NCBI RefSeq assembly: GCF_940670765.1 | Contig: NZ_CALNVW010000036.1 | Location: 42,906-106,905 of the forward strand | Direction: 5' to 3' | DNA length: 64,000 bases | Origin: Streptomyces sp. A 4/2 | GTDB lineage: Bacteria > Actinomycetota > Actinomycetes > Streptomycetales > Streptomycetaceae | Shown: positions 20,859 through 28,665 of the stretch, piece after piece | Layout of the letters: each line of letters begins with the position of its first letter | How positions within the stretch are numbered: the stretch's first letter is position 1 | Program-made: the position numbers and the translations under genes | Notes under the pieces: model-generated | Told to the model about the DNA's origin: nothing | What the model saw: only the letters and a program-made list of their open reading frames with translations | Databases searched by the model: none

Positions 20859-21144
20859 GGTGATCAATCCCCCAGGTCGGTGCGGCAGAGTTCCCCTACG
20901 GTACGAACCTGGACCACCGGAGGACGATCCGGCCGCCCACCGGATCGAGGGTGGGGTTAGCCCCCGGTCGGACGGGTTCCGGTCCGCTTCCGTCCGCTTC
21001 CGTCCGAGGGGCCCGGCCGGCTTCCGGTCCGCGGACTCCGGCGGCTCCTCGCGTCGGCGGGAGCGTCCGTACGAGGTCTCACGCCGGGATCCAACGGGTT
21101 TGTGAACAGGGGCCCCGGGCCATGTACCCTGTTGCTTCATCCAC

Positions 21145-21219
21145 GGGTGCGTAGCTCAGGGGTAGAGCGCTGCTCTTACAAAGCAGATGTCGGCAGTTCG
21201 AAACTGCCCGCGCCCACCA
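21145..21219 (+). tRNA. tRNA-Val (anticodon TAC), AICE integration target
   Basis: A full cloverleaf can be folded: acceptor GGGTGCG/CGCGCCC, D arm GCTC/GAGC, anticodon stem CTGCT/AGCAG around loop CTTACAA (anticodon TAC, valine), T arm GGCAG/CTGCC around TTCGAAA, and encoded CCA. The anticodon loop onward (from 21175) is supplied by the integrated element as attL. The element therefore restores a functional 3' half after integration. Confidence 0.95.
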
Positions 21220-21220
21220 G
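21175..21220 (+). other. attL core of the AICE
   Basis: A 46-bp segment from the anticodon loop to the base after CCA, repeated at 40459-40504 with three mismatches. The first 20 bp (CTTACAAAGCAGATGTCGGC) are identical in both copies. It lies next to the integrase gene, as in pSAM2-type elements. Confidence 0.9.
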
Positions 21221-21235
21221 TAAGTAGCACGACAA

Positions 21236-21274
21236 AGGCCCAGGTCACCGGTATTGAACCGGGAGCCTGGGCCT
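21236..21274 (+). terminator. terminator of the tRNA gene carried by the element
   Basis: A 9-bp stem AGGCCCAGG/CCTGGGCCT with inner hairpin-forming sequence, 16 bp after the tRNA. It substitutes for the original chromosomal terminator, now displaced to 40515-40557 beyond attR. Confidence 0.7.
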
Positions 21275-21310
21275 GTTCGTTCCTCCGTGAATCCGGCGGG
21301 GGAGTGGCGT

Positions 21311-21335
21311 CGTGCCAGTCACGTGCCAGATGCGT
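21311..21335. promoter_or_regulatory. putative integrase arm-type repeats, left
   Basis: GTGCCAG occurs twice with an 11-bp period (21312-21318 and 21323-21329), overlapping the int stop codon. The same paired repeat with the same spacing is found at 40325-40342 near attR, so both ends of the element carry it. Confidence 0.55.
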
Positions 21336-22455
21336 CGTCGGGCTCTGCGGGCCGGACCTTTCTGATCTGCTCGTCGACGTGAGCGGCGATCGCGTGGTCA
21401 CGGCCGTTCACCAGGTGCTGGTAGATCAGCGCGGCACGCACCGACGAGTGGCCCATCCGCTGCATCAGCTCACGCGTGGTCGCACCGCCGGTCGCGGCGA
21501 GAGTGTTCCCCGTGTGGCGCAGATCGTGGAAGTGAACGTCGCCCAGGCCGGTCGTCCTGAGGGCCCGCAACCACAGGCGACGGAAGTTGTTCCGTCGAAG
21601 CTGCCCGCCTCGTGCTCCCGTGAAGACCAGCCCGGTGCGACCCGGCTCGGCGTAGGCATCGAGGTGAGCTGCCAGGCTCTCCGTCAGCGAGTCGGGGAAG
21701 GCGACGGTTCGCACACCGGCCGCGCTCTTGGGCGCCTTGACCAGGATGCCGTCCGAGCGGGTCTCCGCCAGGGCGCGCCGTACGGCGACGGTTCGCCGTT
21801 CGAGGTCGATGTCATGGCGCTGGAGCGCGGCGAGCTCCCCGAAGCGGAGGCCGGTGAAGGCCGCCAGGAGGATGAACACCCGGAAGCGCGCCGGCACGGC
21901 GTCGGCGAGCTGGAAGACCTCCGTGACATCGAGGAATGGCCGTTCGGCTGTCTTCGCCGCCCCGGCGCCCTTGATGCGGCAGGGGTTGCGCTGGATCAAC
22001 TCGTCGTCGACCGCGGTGTTCATGATGGCGCGGAGGATCTGGTACGCCTTGGCCACCGTCGGTTCACCAACACCGGACTCCAGGAGGCCGGCACGCCAGC
22101 GGCGGATCTGCGGTGTGGTGATCTCGCTCAGGACCACGTTCGCGAAGGTAGGCAGGACGTGGAGACGCAGCGCGCTGCCGTTGCGTTCGCGGGTGGTCGC
22201 CGCGTAGTCGCGCTCCTTGAACCAGGCGTCGGCGTAGACCCCGAAGAGGACCTTGTCGTCCGGGTTCTTCCACCGGCCATCGAGGATCTCCGCTTCCTTG
22301 CGGACGAGCCACCGATCAGCGTCGGTCTGAGTGGGGAAGGTCTCCGGAGCCGAACGCAGCAGACCATCCGGGCCAGGATACCGGGCTTGAAAGCGGCCGG
22401 ACGGCAGCTTTCGGACCGAGCCGAACCGGCGTCGTTTGCCCCTCTGGTTCGCCAT
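21319..22455 (-). CDS. int: tyrosine site-specific integrase
   Basis: A 378-residue phage-type integrase. It has an N-terminal arm-binding region (AP2-like beta residues at about 10-60), a core-binding domain at about 70-165, and a catalytic domain at about 180-360. Catalytic residues: R204 (TGLRFGEL), K240 or K243, H310-x2-R313 (HFHDLRH), H336 (MGHSS) and nucleophile Y345. It recombines attP with the tRNA-Val attB. Its ATG overlaps the xis stop by 4 bp, so the two are co-translated. A decayed second copy of the catalytic part exists at 38034-38405. Confidence 0.95.
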   Translation of the reverse strand: MANQRGKRRRFGSVRKLPSGRFQARYPGPDGLLRSAPETFPTQTDADRWLVRKEAEILDGRWKNPDDKVLFGVYADAWFKERDYAATTRERNGSALRLHVLPTFANVVLSEITTPQIRRWRAGLLESGVGEPTVAKAYQILRAIMNTAVDDELIQRNPCRIKGAGAAKTAERPFLDVTEVFQLADAVPARFRVFILLAAFTGLRFGELAALQRHDIDLERRTVAVRRALAETRSDGILVKAPKSAAGVRTVAFPDSLTESLAAHLDAYAEPGRTGLVFTGARGGQLRRNNFRRLWLRALRTTGLGDVHFHDLRHTGNTLAATGGATTRELMQRMGHSSVRAALIYQHLVNGRDHAIAAHVDEQIRKVRPAEPDDASGT

Positions 22456-22667
22456 CAGGCCACCGCCCCGAAGCGCCGCAGACTCGTGACGATCGGCTGG
22501 ACGGTGTGGGCCGTTATGAAGTCGGCCAAGGCGTTCTCAGGGATGCGGACGTGCCTCCCCACCTTCACGAACACGATCCGCCGTTCGGCGATCAGGCGCC
22601 GAGGGAAGCGCGCGGTTGTACCGAGGAGTTGAGCGGCCTCCTCTACCGTGAGCAGTCGGTCAGTCAT
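22455..22667 (-). CDS. xis: excisionase, MerR-like helix-turn-helix
   Basis: A 70-residue DNA-binding protein with a winged helix of the excisionase/AlpA type: LLTVEEAAQLLGTTARFPRRLIAERRIVFVKVGRHVRIPE. It directs Int to excision. It is coupled to repSA upstream and int downstream by ATGA overlaps. Confidence 0.92.
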   Translation of the reverse strand: MTDRLLTVEEAAQLLGTTARFPRRLIAERRIVFVKVGRHVRIPENALADFITAHTVQPIVTSLRRFGAVA

Positions 22668-24046
22668 GCGGCCATGTCTCCTTCCAGGGCGAGGGCTTCG
22701 CGGGCGGTTTCTCGGTTGTGTTGCAGGGCTCTGGCGATCGAGGCGGCGAGGATTGATTCGCCGGGGCTGTGGCCTTGTCCGGCGTACTGCCAGTCGGTGA
22801 GGACGAGGACGGTCGGGTCCTGGGCCGGGTCGAGGAGGCCGAGTTCTTCGCGCTGCTGGGCGGCGCGGTAGTCGGCGCGGACCTGACGGAGTGCGCCGAG
22901 GGTGGTCGAGTAGCGGCGCGACTTGGAGGAGAAGTGGCCGCGGAAGCCGAGCATGTGTGCCCAGGCCCTCAGCCGCCGGTCCGGGTAGAGCGGATCGAGA
23001 TCGAAGCAGGCTTCGATGAGTCGGCGCGGGTGGTCGGGTACATCGAGGAGGGCCAGGGCTTCGCGGTTGCCGATGCGACGGTCGACGGTGCCGGTTGTCT
23101 CGGCGGCCTTGGTCGCGTACTTGGCGACGTAGGAGGCGACAGCCTGTTCGGTGATGTCGGTCCCGACGTCGAAGGCGCGGATGGGGCGGATGTCGAGCTG
23201 GGTGCCCCAGCGCAGTGGGCGGGCGGGTTGGCCGGCGGCGGCTGGGACGGTGATGGTCGTGTAGCCGTGCGCGGCGGCGGCGCGGATGGAGTCGCTGAGC
23301 AGCTGCACGGAAGCCCAGGAGGGTGGCGGGCTGTCGGGTCCGTCCGGGCCGTCGAGGCGAATGACGGCGTGGAAGTGGACGGCACCGCGCTTTTGGAACT
23401 CGGCGACCTTGCCGTACGAGACCCGTACCGCTTCTTTGAGTTCGCGTTGAGTGAGGCCGGCGCGGGCGGCTATCTCGCGGCGGAGGCGGTTGGCGAAGCG
23501 TTGCCAGAGGTCCCCGGCGTGGTTGTTGAAGAGGACCGCGCCCGTGTAGTCGTACGTGTCGGGGTTGAGCGGGGTGCCGAGGACATGGTCATCCGGCCTG
23601 TGGGTGGTGCCGCAGCGGCAGCGGCTGGAGTCGGGGCGGTTGTGGACCGGGCCGAAGGACGGGGCGGTGAGCGTGGCGAAGACGCGGGGATGGTCGCGGA
23701 CGGTGGCGGGGACGTCCTTGTCCTGGTCGCCCGCGAGTCCGGCGCGGATCAGGTGGTAGGTGTCGGCGGAGTAGGTCCAGGCGCAGGCCGCGCAGCGTGA
23801 GGCGCGGCGGTTGCCGCAGGCGACGCGGAGTCGTCCTCCGGGCTCGGCGCTGGTGGAGTAGCGGTGCAGGGTCTGGCCGGTGGTCCTGTCCTTGGTGAGG
23901 GTCCAGCCGGAGAGGTGGATGGGGTTGGAGCAGCCGCCGGTGCGGCGGATCTGGTCCTGCCAGCGGTCGAAGCCGGTGGACCCGGCCACCCGCAGCAGAT
24001 CGCCGAGGGTGGCCGGGTCCAGGCTCGCGAGGATCGAGTCCGTCAC
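22664..24046 (-). CDS. repSA: replication initiator protein RepSA-type (rolling circle)
   Basis: A 460-residue initiator. The start is GTG 24044-24046, overlapping the stop of the small upstream gene by 4 bp. Visible motifs are a Cys cluster at 77-88 (CGNRRASRCAAC), motif FATLTAPSFG at about 123-132, the metal-binding HUH motif at 224-226 (GAVHFHAVIRLDG), and the nicking-tyrosine segment YVAKYATK at about 306-313. It nicks the double-strand origin after excision and drives rolling-circle replication, as in pSAM2. Confidence 0.93.
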   Translation of the reverse strand: MTDSILASLDPATLGDLLRVAGSTGFDRWQDQIRRTGGCSNPIHLSGWTLTKDRTTGQTLHRYSTSAEPGGRLRVACGNRRASRCAACAWTYSADTYHLIRAGLAGDQDKDVPATVRDHPRVFATLTAPSFGPVHNRPDSSRCRCGTTHRPDDHVLGTPLNPDTYDYTGAVLFNNHAGDLWQRFANRLRREIAARAGLTQRELKEAVRVSYGKVAEFQKRGAVHFHAVIRLDGPDGPDSPPPSWASVQLLSDSIRAAAAHGYTTITVPAAAGQPARPLRWGTQLDIRPIRAFDVGTDITEQAVASYVAKYATKAAETTGTVDRRIGNREALALLDVPDHPRRLIEACFDLDPLYPDRRLRAWAHMLGFRGHFSSKSRRYSTTLGALRQVRADYRAAQQREELGLLDPAQDPTVLVLTDWQYAGQGHSPGESILAASIARALQHNRETAREALALEGDMAA

Positions 24047-24237
24047 GCGTGCTCCCGCTGGACGATCGGGGCGGGAGTCGCGGTGCGGGTCGAGCCGGTG
24101 CCGCGGCAGAGGTGGCAGGCGACCAGGAGGGTGCCGCGGGTGCCGTTGTCGAGGAGCGTCCCGGTGCCGATGGCGACGACGGGGAAGCCGTTGCAGTCCG
24201 GGCAGAGACGCGGCGGGGCAGGGCTGTGCTGGGCCAT
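24043..24237 (-). CDS. small zinc-knuckle AICE protein
   Basis: 64 residues with two Cys-x2-Cys pairs (LCPDCNGF and CHLCRGTGS) spaced by 22 residues, the pattern of a DnaJ-type or rubredoxin-like zinc knuckle. Its stop overlaps the repSA start, so translation is coupled. Homologues of this size are common beside repSA in Streptomyces elements. Function unknown. Confidence 0.8.
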   Translation of the reverse strand: MAQHSPAPPRLCPDCNGFPVVAIGTGTLLDNGTRGTLLVACHLCRGTGSTRTATPAPIVQREHA

Positions 24238-24324
24238 GATGGCGGTCCTTTCGACTGCGGTTGGAAGGGGCCGGGCTGTCCGGGCGACGGCGATGCTTGG
24301 CGGCTTGTGCGGTCCGGGGGACGG

Positions 24325-24645
24325 TCAGCGGCGCTGGTCTGCGGAAGTGATGAGCGAGCGGATGACCAGGGCGCAGATGGCGACGGATGCGCCGGTGACG
24401 GCGACCGCGAGGAGCATCGAGACCAGGACCGCGCCGACGACCAGGACGACGGCCGTCCCACCTCCCACGAGTGCGACGACGGCGCCGGGCGTGAGCTGGA
24501 CGGTGGGCCTGGCCGCAGCGGTCGGGACAGCCAGTGGGGCAGGGCTCGGCTGGATGTGCTGGACCACGGCGGTCGGCTCGACGCCGGTCGGTCGGGTGAT
24601 GAGGCCGGCGGGCTGGGGCATGGTCGGAACCTTGGGCTTGAGCAC
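24325..24645 (-). CDS. spread-type small membrane protein
   Basis: 106 residues from GTG 24645 (RBS GGGAGAT). A Pro/Val-rich N-terminus (residues 1-50) precedes two long hydrophobic segments at about 53-75 and 78-98 (VVALVGGGTAVVLVVGAVLVS and LLAVAVTGASVAICALVI). It sits in the spd region between the transfer genes and repSA, so a role in intramycelial plasmid spreading is likely by position only. Confidence 0.75.
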   Translation of the reverse strand: MLKPKVPTMPQPAGLITRPTGVEPTAVVQHIQPSPAPLAVPTAAARPTVQLTPGAVVALVGGGTAVVLVVGAVLVSMLLAVAVTGASVAICALVIRSLITSADQRR

Positions 24646-24668
24646 GATGGATCTCCCTTCGCGGGTGG

Positions 24669-24824
24669 CTACTTGACGGCGGTGTCGATGACGGGAGCAA
24701 GGAGGCTGTCGGCGAGGAGGTAGCCGCCGAGCAGGAGGACGGCGACGAGCCACATGGGCGGGCGGATGAGCTTGATGCCGAGCCAGCCGACGATGATCAG
24801 GGCGAACCAGAGCGGGACATCCAC
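24669..24824 (-). CDS. 51-residue membrane protein of the spread region
   Basis: GTG 24824 follows an AGGAGAAC RBS. The product MDVPLWFALIIVGWLGIKLI... has two helices (3-20 and 24-46) and almost no soluble part. It is the type of tiny Spd protein seen in many AICEs. It is closely packed between its neighbours. Confidence 0.7.
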   Translation of the reverse strand: MDVPLWFALIIVGWLGIKLIRPPMWLVAVLLLGGYLLADSLLAPVIDTAVK

Positions 24825-24836
24825 GGGGCCGTTCTC

Positions 24837-25028
24837 CTATCGGGCGGTGCAGCGGTGGGTGCGGGCAGCGAGCTGGGCGGCGGTCTGGCTGGAGTAGTCG
24901 GCGGACCAGCCGCAGCGGTCAGCGGTGCAGACGGCGGCGTGCTTGGTCTGGCCGCGGTGGTCGCGGTGGGTGCCGATCTGCACGGGGCCGATCCGCATCA
25001 CGGAGTGGAAGTGGTCACGAGCGGGCAT
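24837..25028 (-). CDS. mobile element transfer protein, small Cys/His type
   Basis: 63 residues. MPARDHFHSVMRIGPVQIGTH is followed by VCTADRCGWS and a terminal THRC. The Cys-x4-Cys and His-x-x-Cys spacing resembles a small zinc finger. This is the short protein usually named mobile element transfer protein in Streptomyces elements. It is in the tra-spd operon. Function unproven. Confidence 0.8.
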   Translation of the reverse strand: MPARDHFHSVMRIGPVQIGTHRDHRGQTKHAAVCTADRCGWSADYSSQTAAQLAARTHRCTAR

Positions 25029-25049
25029 GGCGGTGGTTCTCCCGTCTGG

Positions 25050-25712
25050 TCAGGCGAGTTGGGCGGCGATGGTCTCGGCGAGCTGTGGCGGGACGCCCAG
25101 CCGGGCGCGCAGGGTGTCGGTGTCGATCGGGGCGCCGGTGCGGGCGTGGTGGTCGGCGGCGAGCTTGCGGGCGTGGTCGACCAGCGCAGCCGGGACCGAC
25201 GGGCCGGCGGGGGCGAGGGCCGGGGTGTTCTCGGCAGCTGCGGTGATCGGCTCGGGCTCGGGTGCCGGATCGGGGGCGGGTTCCCGCTCGACTTCTGTCG
25301 CGGGATGCGGGACTGCGGGTGCCGGCGGAACGGGCTCCGGCTCCTCGGCGGAGTGCGAGTGGGCGAGGAGGGTGCCGCCGAGGAAGGCGAGGGCGGGCCA
25401 TCCCGCGATGCCGAATCGCAGCCAGGCCGGCGGGTGGGTGAGGTCGAGGAATCCGGCGGTCGCGACGTTGGCACCCAGCGAGGCGAACAGCGCGATCAGG
25501 AACCAGCACCAGGCCAGCCGAGATGGACCCTCGCTGCGCAGGCGCCGCCAGGCAGCGACCAGGAGCAGGTCCACCGAGATCGGGTAGGCCCAGGCCTTCC
25601 AGCCGTCCTGCCCAGCGGCGTTGGCGAGGTCGTGGAGGTGGGCGAAGGACAGGGCACCGGCGATGACGGCCTGGACCAGGACGGCGTCCACGCGGAACGC
25701 GGGGCGGGCCAT
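25050..25712 (-). CDS. spread protein with DUF2637 membrane domain
   Basis: 220 residues. Residues 1-115 form four membrane helices in the DUF2637 pattern (AVIAGALSFAHLHDLA, WAYPISVDLLLVAAW, LAWCWFLIALFASLGANVA, FGIAGWPALAFLGGTLLA). A Pro/Glu/Ala linker (about 118-165) leads to a C-terminal helical domain (VDHARKLAADHHARTGAPIDTDTLRARLGV) that looks like a small HTH. SpdB-type proteins help the transferred element move across hyphal septa. ATG overlaps the stop of the gene upstream. Confidence 0.85.
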   Translation of the reverse strand: MARPAFRVDAVLVQAVIAGALSFAHLHDLANAAGQDGWKAWAYPISVDLLLVAAWRRLRSEGPSRLAWCWFLIALFASLGANVATAGFLDLTHPPAWLRFGIAGWPALAFLGGTLLAHSHSAEEPEPVPPAPAVPHPATEVEREPAPDPAPEPEPITAAAENTPALAPAGPSVPAALVDHARKLAADHHARTGAPIDTDTLRARLGVPPQLAETIAAQLA

Positions 25713-25912
25713 CAGACGCCCCCGGGGTGGTCGGTCCCGCCGATGGGGTCGTAGCCGGGCGGGAACATCCCCGGCGGCTCAGGAAGTGACACGGCCAGGG
25801 ACGGACCAATGGAGTCGATGAACGTGTCGTCGGCGCCCGGCATTTCGGCGTAAAGGGCCAGAGCGCCGAGCATCAGGACGGTGCGGTGGAAGTCCTCGAT
25901 GTGCTCACACAT
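25712..25912 (-). CDS. small soluble AICE protein
   Basis: 66 residues, MCEHIEDFHRTVLMLGALAL..., ending Pro-rich (PEPPGMFPPGYDPIGG). It is co-transcribed with spd and tra genes and overlaps the next gene by one codon (ATGA). No domain recognised. Confidence 0.65.
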   Translation of the reverse strand: MCEHIEDFHRTVLMLGALALYAEMPGADDTFIDSIGPSLAVSLPEPPGMFPPGYDPIGGTDHPGGV

Positions 25913-25996
25913 GGGAGTCGGTCTCCCTTTCTTCAGGCATGGAGCGGGTAGGGACCTGGCGCGATGCGGTCGCGCCGACCGGGGGTGCGGGAGGAC

Positions 25997-27352
25997 TCAG
26001 GCCGTGGCGGGGGTGGCCTTGGCGAGCGGCTCGGAGGCCGGGGCCAGGGAACCGACCATGGGGCGGAAGGCCGCGAGGACGGGGAGGGCCGGGGTGCGGT
26101 CGGCGTACCGGTTGCAGATGTTCACGGCCTGGCGCAGCGAGGTGTGCGGGGCGCGGATGCGGGCCCAGCCGCCGGAGGAGTCGCCGGTGACGGCGATGCC
26201 GGGTGTCTCGGTGGGAATCTGGATTGCGGCCAGGACGGCGTCCGGAGCGATGTCGCCGAAGGCCATGTTGGCGGAGGACTCGTCATTGACGCGGTGGGCG
26301 GTGCGGCCGGTGAGCTGGGCGCGGAGCATCGTGATGCCCTTGCCGAGTTCGGATCCGAAGCGCTGCCCGCAGATCTCCAGGTAGATCCCGGCAGCACGGC
26401 CGAGCTGGGCGAGGCGGACCAGTGCGGTGATGATCCGGTCGCGACGCTTCTCCTCGTCCTTGGACGCGAACAGGGCGAGTTCGGCGACCTCGTCCACCAA
26501 GACCACGACCGGCACCGGACGCAGGTGTTCGGGCAGGTCCCAGATGTCAGCGGCTATTTCCGCATCTGGCACGTTCACCGTGATCCGCTGTTCAGCCCGG
26601 ATCAGTTGGTAGACGTTCTTCATGTGCGTGACGAGAGCTTCGAGGAGCTCCAGGGCGGTGTCAGGGTTGTCGGCAAGGGCGCTGAACCTGCGTGCTAGCG
26701 GGAAGAGTTCGACCCCCTGCTTGCAGTCGATTCCGACCAGTGCGACGTCCATGGGTGCGAGGCCGGCCACCAGGTTGCGCTGGTAGACAGACTTCCCTGA
26801 CTCGGTGGCGCCGAGGGTGAGCCCGTGCGGAACGGCGCGGTAGTCGCGGTAGTGGACTGCCCCGTCCTCGCGCAGGGCGACCGGTACCCGCATCGGTGCA
26901 GGGTCGGTCTTGGCGGGCATCTGCACCCGCTTGAGCACGTCGTATCCGGTCATCCGTACTTCGACGAGGCCGGAGCGCAGTTCGCGTGAGGTCACGCCGT
27001 ACATGCCGAAGGAGTGGCGCAGCCGGTCCGAGGCGGCGGAGACGTCGAACGCGTCCTGTCCGGGGCGGAGCTTGAGGCGTAGCACCAGGCCGGTGCGTGT
27101 GGGGTGGACGCGCAGGATGCGCGGGGCGCGGGATTCCGGCATGGGGCGGTTCGCGATCCGGGCGAGGGCCAGACGCCAGCGGGAGGGCGGGACGGTCAGT
27201 CCGCACGCGTCCATCACGGAGACGTAGCGGGCCAAGACCCGCAGAGCGGCTAAGACAGCGCCGAAGGCCAGCCAGTACCAGGCGGGGCGCCGCCACCGCA
27301 GGATCACTGCGGTAGCGACAACCAGCACCAGGGCGACCGTGAAGCCGGTCAT
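25997..27352 (-). CDS. traSA: FtsK/SpoIIIE-type DNA translocase TraSA
   Basis: A 451-residue conjugative translocase. I start it at ATG 27352 (MTGFTVALVLVV), overlapping the previous stop. There are two N-terminal membrane helices (4-18 and 25-40). Walker A is GATESGKS at 181-188, Walker B is VVVLVDE at 282-288, and a RecA-fold core follows (LGRAAGIYLEICGQRFGSELGKGI). A single hexameric TraB-type pump transfers double-stranded DNA between hyphae. It is controlled by the KorSA operators upstream of the preceding gene. Confidence 0.95.
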   Translation of the reverse strand: MTGFTVALVLVVATAVILRWRRPAWYWLAFGAVLAALRVLARYVSVMDACGLTVPPSRWRLALARIANRPMPESRAPRILRVHPTRTGLVLRLKLRPGQDAFDVSAASDRLRHSFGMYGVTSRELRSGLVEVRMTGYDVLKRVQMPAKTDPAPMRVPVALREDGAVHYRDYRAVPHGLTLGATESGKSVYQRNLVAGLAPMDVALVGIDCKQGVELFPLARRFSALADNPDTALELLEALVTHMKNVYQLIRAEQRITVNVPDAEIAADIWDLPEHLRPVPVVVLVDEVAELALFASKDEEKRRDRIITALVRLAQLGRAAGIYLEICGQRFGSELGKGITMLRAQLTGRTAHRVNDESSANMAFGDIAPDAVLAAIQIPTETPGIAVTGDSSGGWARIRAPHTSLRQAVNICNRYADRTPALPVLAAFRPMVGSLAPASEPLAKATPATA

Positions 27353-27354
27353 GC

Positions 27355-27708
27355 TCAGGCCGCCTTCGACTGCGACGCAGCGGCGGCGAGCGAGGTGACA
27401 GCGACCGCGCGGAACGCGATCCCGTGCTTCTTCTGTCCGTTGAACTCGTTCTCCCACGCCGAGGCGACCAGCCCCGTCAGCGCAACCGGGGTGCCCATGG
27501 CCAGATCCTCGGAGACGCCCGGCTGGGGAACCGTGAGCTTGAGGATCTCCACCTCCTCCGGCGTGGAGAACATGACCTCCACCGTCATCAGCGTCACGCC
27601 GTCCTTGTCCAGCGCGATCTCACCGGTACGGCGGTCCTTGACCTTCGGCTGAGGGGCCTTGGCAACCATCACGGTCGCGTTCGTGGTGTCGACGGGAATC
27701 TGACGCAC
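27355..27708 (-). CDS. SCO3933-family regulatory protein
   Basis: 117 residues of beta-rich sequence (TTNATVMVAKAPQPKVKDRRTGE, then MTVEVMFSTPEEVEILKLTVP). It begins the transfer operon, 34 bp from a KorSA-type operator, and overlaps traSA by a few bases. Members of this family lie just upstream of tra in many AICEs and are called regulatory, but no DNA-binding motif is visible. Confidence 0.78.
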   Translation of the reverse strand: MRQIPVDTTNATVMVAKAPQPKVKDRRTGEIALDKDGVTLMTVEVMFSTPEEVEILKLTVPQPGVSEDLAMGTPVALTGLVASAWENEFNGQKKHGIAFRAVAVTSLAAAASQSKAA

Positions 27709-27741
27709 AGCAGATCACTCCTCTGTAGGTGCTGAACTCCA

Positions 27742-27761
27742 TCACTCATGTATATGAGTGA
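27742..27761. promoter_or_regulatory. KorSA-type operator 1 of the transfer operon
   Basis: TCACTCAT-GTAT-ATGAGTGA, an 8-bp inverted repeat, 34 bp upstream of the first transfer gene. The motif is shared with two further sites at 27778-27797 and 28646-28665. Confidence 0.8.
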
Positions 27762-27777
27762 CATGAAGAAGAGTGCA

Positions 27778-27797
27778 TCACTCTTGTACATGAGTCA
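27778..27797. promoter_or_regulatory. KorSA-type operator 2
   Basis: TCACTCTTGTACATGAGTCA, centre GTAC, 36 bp from operator 1 centre to centre. The pair flanks the expected transfer promoter. Confidence 0.78.
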
Positions 27798-27847
27798 ACC
27801 CGCTACGAAGAGGAAATCGCAGCGGGCTGAGGTGAGTTGAGCGGACG

Positions 27848-28639
27848 TCAGTCGGTGGCGGGGATCCGGTAGCTGAAGACGAACTGGTCAGCGGCCATGA
27901 GGGTGTCGCAGACCTCGACCACACGACCCTCTTCGGTCACGGCATCGCGGATGAGGTGAATGACCGGGGCGCCGGGGCTCAGCGCGAGTTCGGAGGACTC
28001 CGCCTTCGAGGCCGGCCGCGCCTGGAGGGTCTCGATGAACTCCGCGAAGACATGGCCGTCGTCTTCAAGCCGGGCGTAGATCCCACCGGGGCCGGGGTTC
28101 TCGGAGAACAGCTCCGGGATGTCCTTCACAACGTCCCACGGCAGGTAGGACGTTGCCGTCTCGACCGGAGTGCCGTTGCGGAAGTAGAGGCGGCGGCGTG
28201 CCAGCACCTTGGCTCCTATGTCCACACCGAGACGTTCCGCGATGTCGGCGGGTGCATCGGCGGGGCCGATGAACAGCACGCTCACCTTGGCGGTCGCGCC
28301 GGCCTGCTCCGACTCCGCGAGGTAGGCGGCTTTGCCACCCTTGCGATGCGAGCGCCGGAACCGATCGGAAGACCGATGACGCACCGGGGGCCGGGCCTTT
28401 ACCAAGGACCCCTTGCCGTGCCGGGTCTCCACCAGGCCGCTCGCACGGACCTCCACCATGGCCTTACGGATCGTCCCACCGGAGACGCCGTAGCGGTCCA
28501 CCAGCTCTGACTCACTCGGCACCATGTCGCCGGGCTTGAGGACACCAGCCCGGATCTGCTGAACGATCTCCTCGGCGATCTGAACGTACCGAGGTACGGC
28601 CCTGTCACCTCCTACTGCTGTTCCCATCGACCTACTCAC
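27848..28639 (-). CDS. korSA: GntR/UTRA transcriptional repressor, KorSA-like
   Basis: 263 residues. An N-terminal GntR winged helix (GVLKPGDMVPSESELVDRYG, then SGGTIRKAMVEVRASGLV) precedes a UTRA effector domain from about 95 to 255. GTG 28639 has AGGAG close upstream. ATG 28627 is a possible alternative. In pSAM2, KorSA represses the pra gene and controls replication and transfer. Here the same palindrome occurs twice before the tra operon and once over the start of the divergent Nudix gene, so it would silence both sides and itself. Confidence 0.9.
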   Translation of the reverse strand: MSRSMGTAVGGDRAVPRYVQIAEEIVQQIRAGVLKPGDMVPSESELVDRYGVSGGTIRKAMVEVRASGLVETRHGKGSLVKARPPVRHRSSDRFRRSHRKGGKAAYLAESEQAGATAKVSVLFIGPADAPADIAERLGVDIGAKVLARRRLYFRNGTPVETATSYLPWDVVKDIPELFSENPGPGGIYARLEDDGHVFAEFIETLQARPASKAESSELALSPGAPVIHLIRDAVTEEGRVVEVCDTLMAADQFVFSYRIPATD

Positions 28640-28645
28640 TCTCCT

Positions 28646-28665
28646 ATGCTCCTGTACATGAGTAA
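28646..28665. promoter_or_regulatory. KorSA-type operator 3 over the Nudix start codon
   Basis: ATGCTCCTGTACATGAGTAA matches the operator core TGTACATGAGT. It covers the ATG at 28658. TATGCT at 28645-28650 is a plausible -10 box placed for a leaderless transcript starting at that ATG. Confidence 0.65.

Noticed and set aside
24238..24324. TraB recognition (clt/TRS) octamer repeats near the spread genes
   Set aside because: A few GGTCCGGG/TGTCCGGG-like words are present, but spacing and copy number are not above what GC-rich DNA gives by chance.
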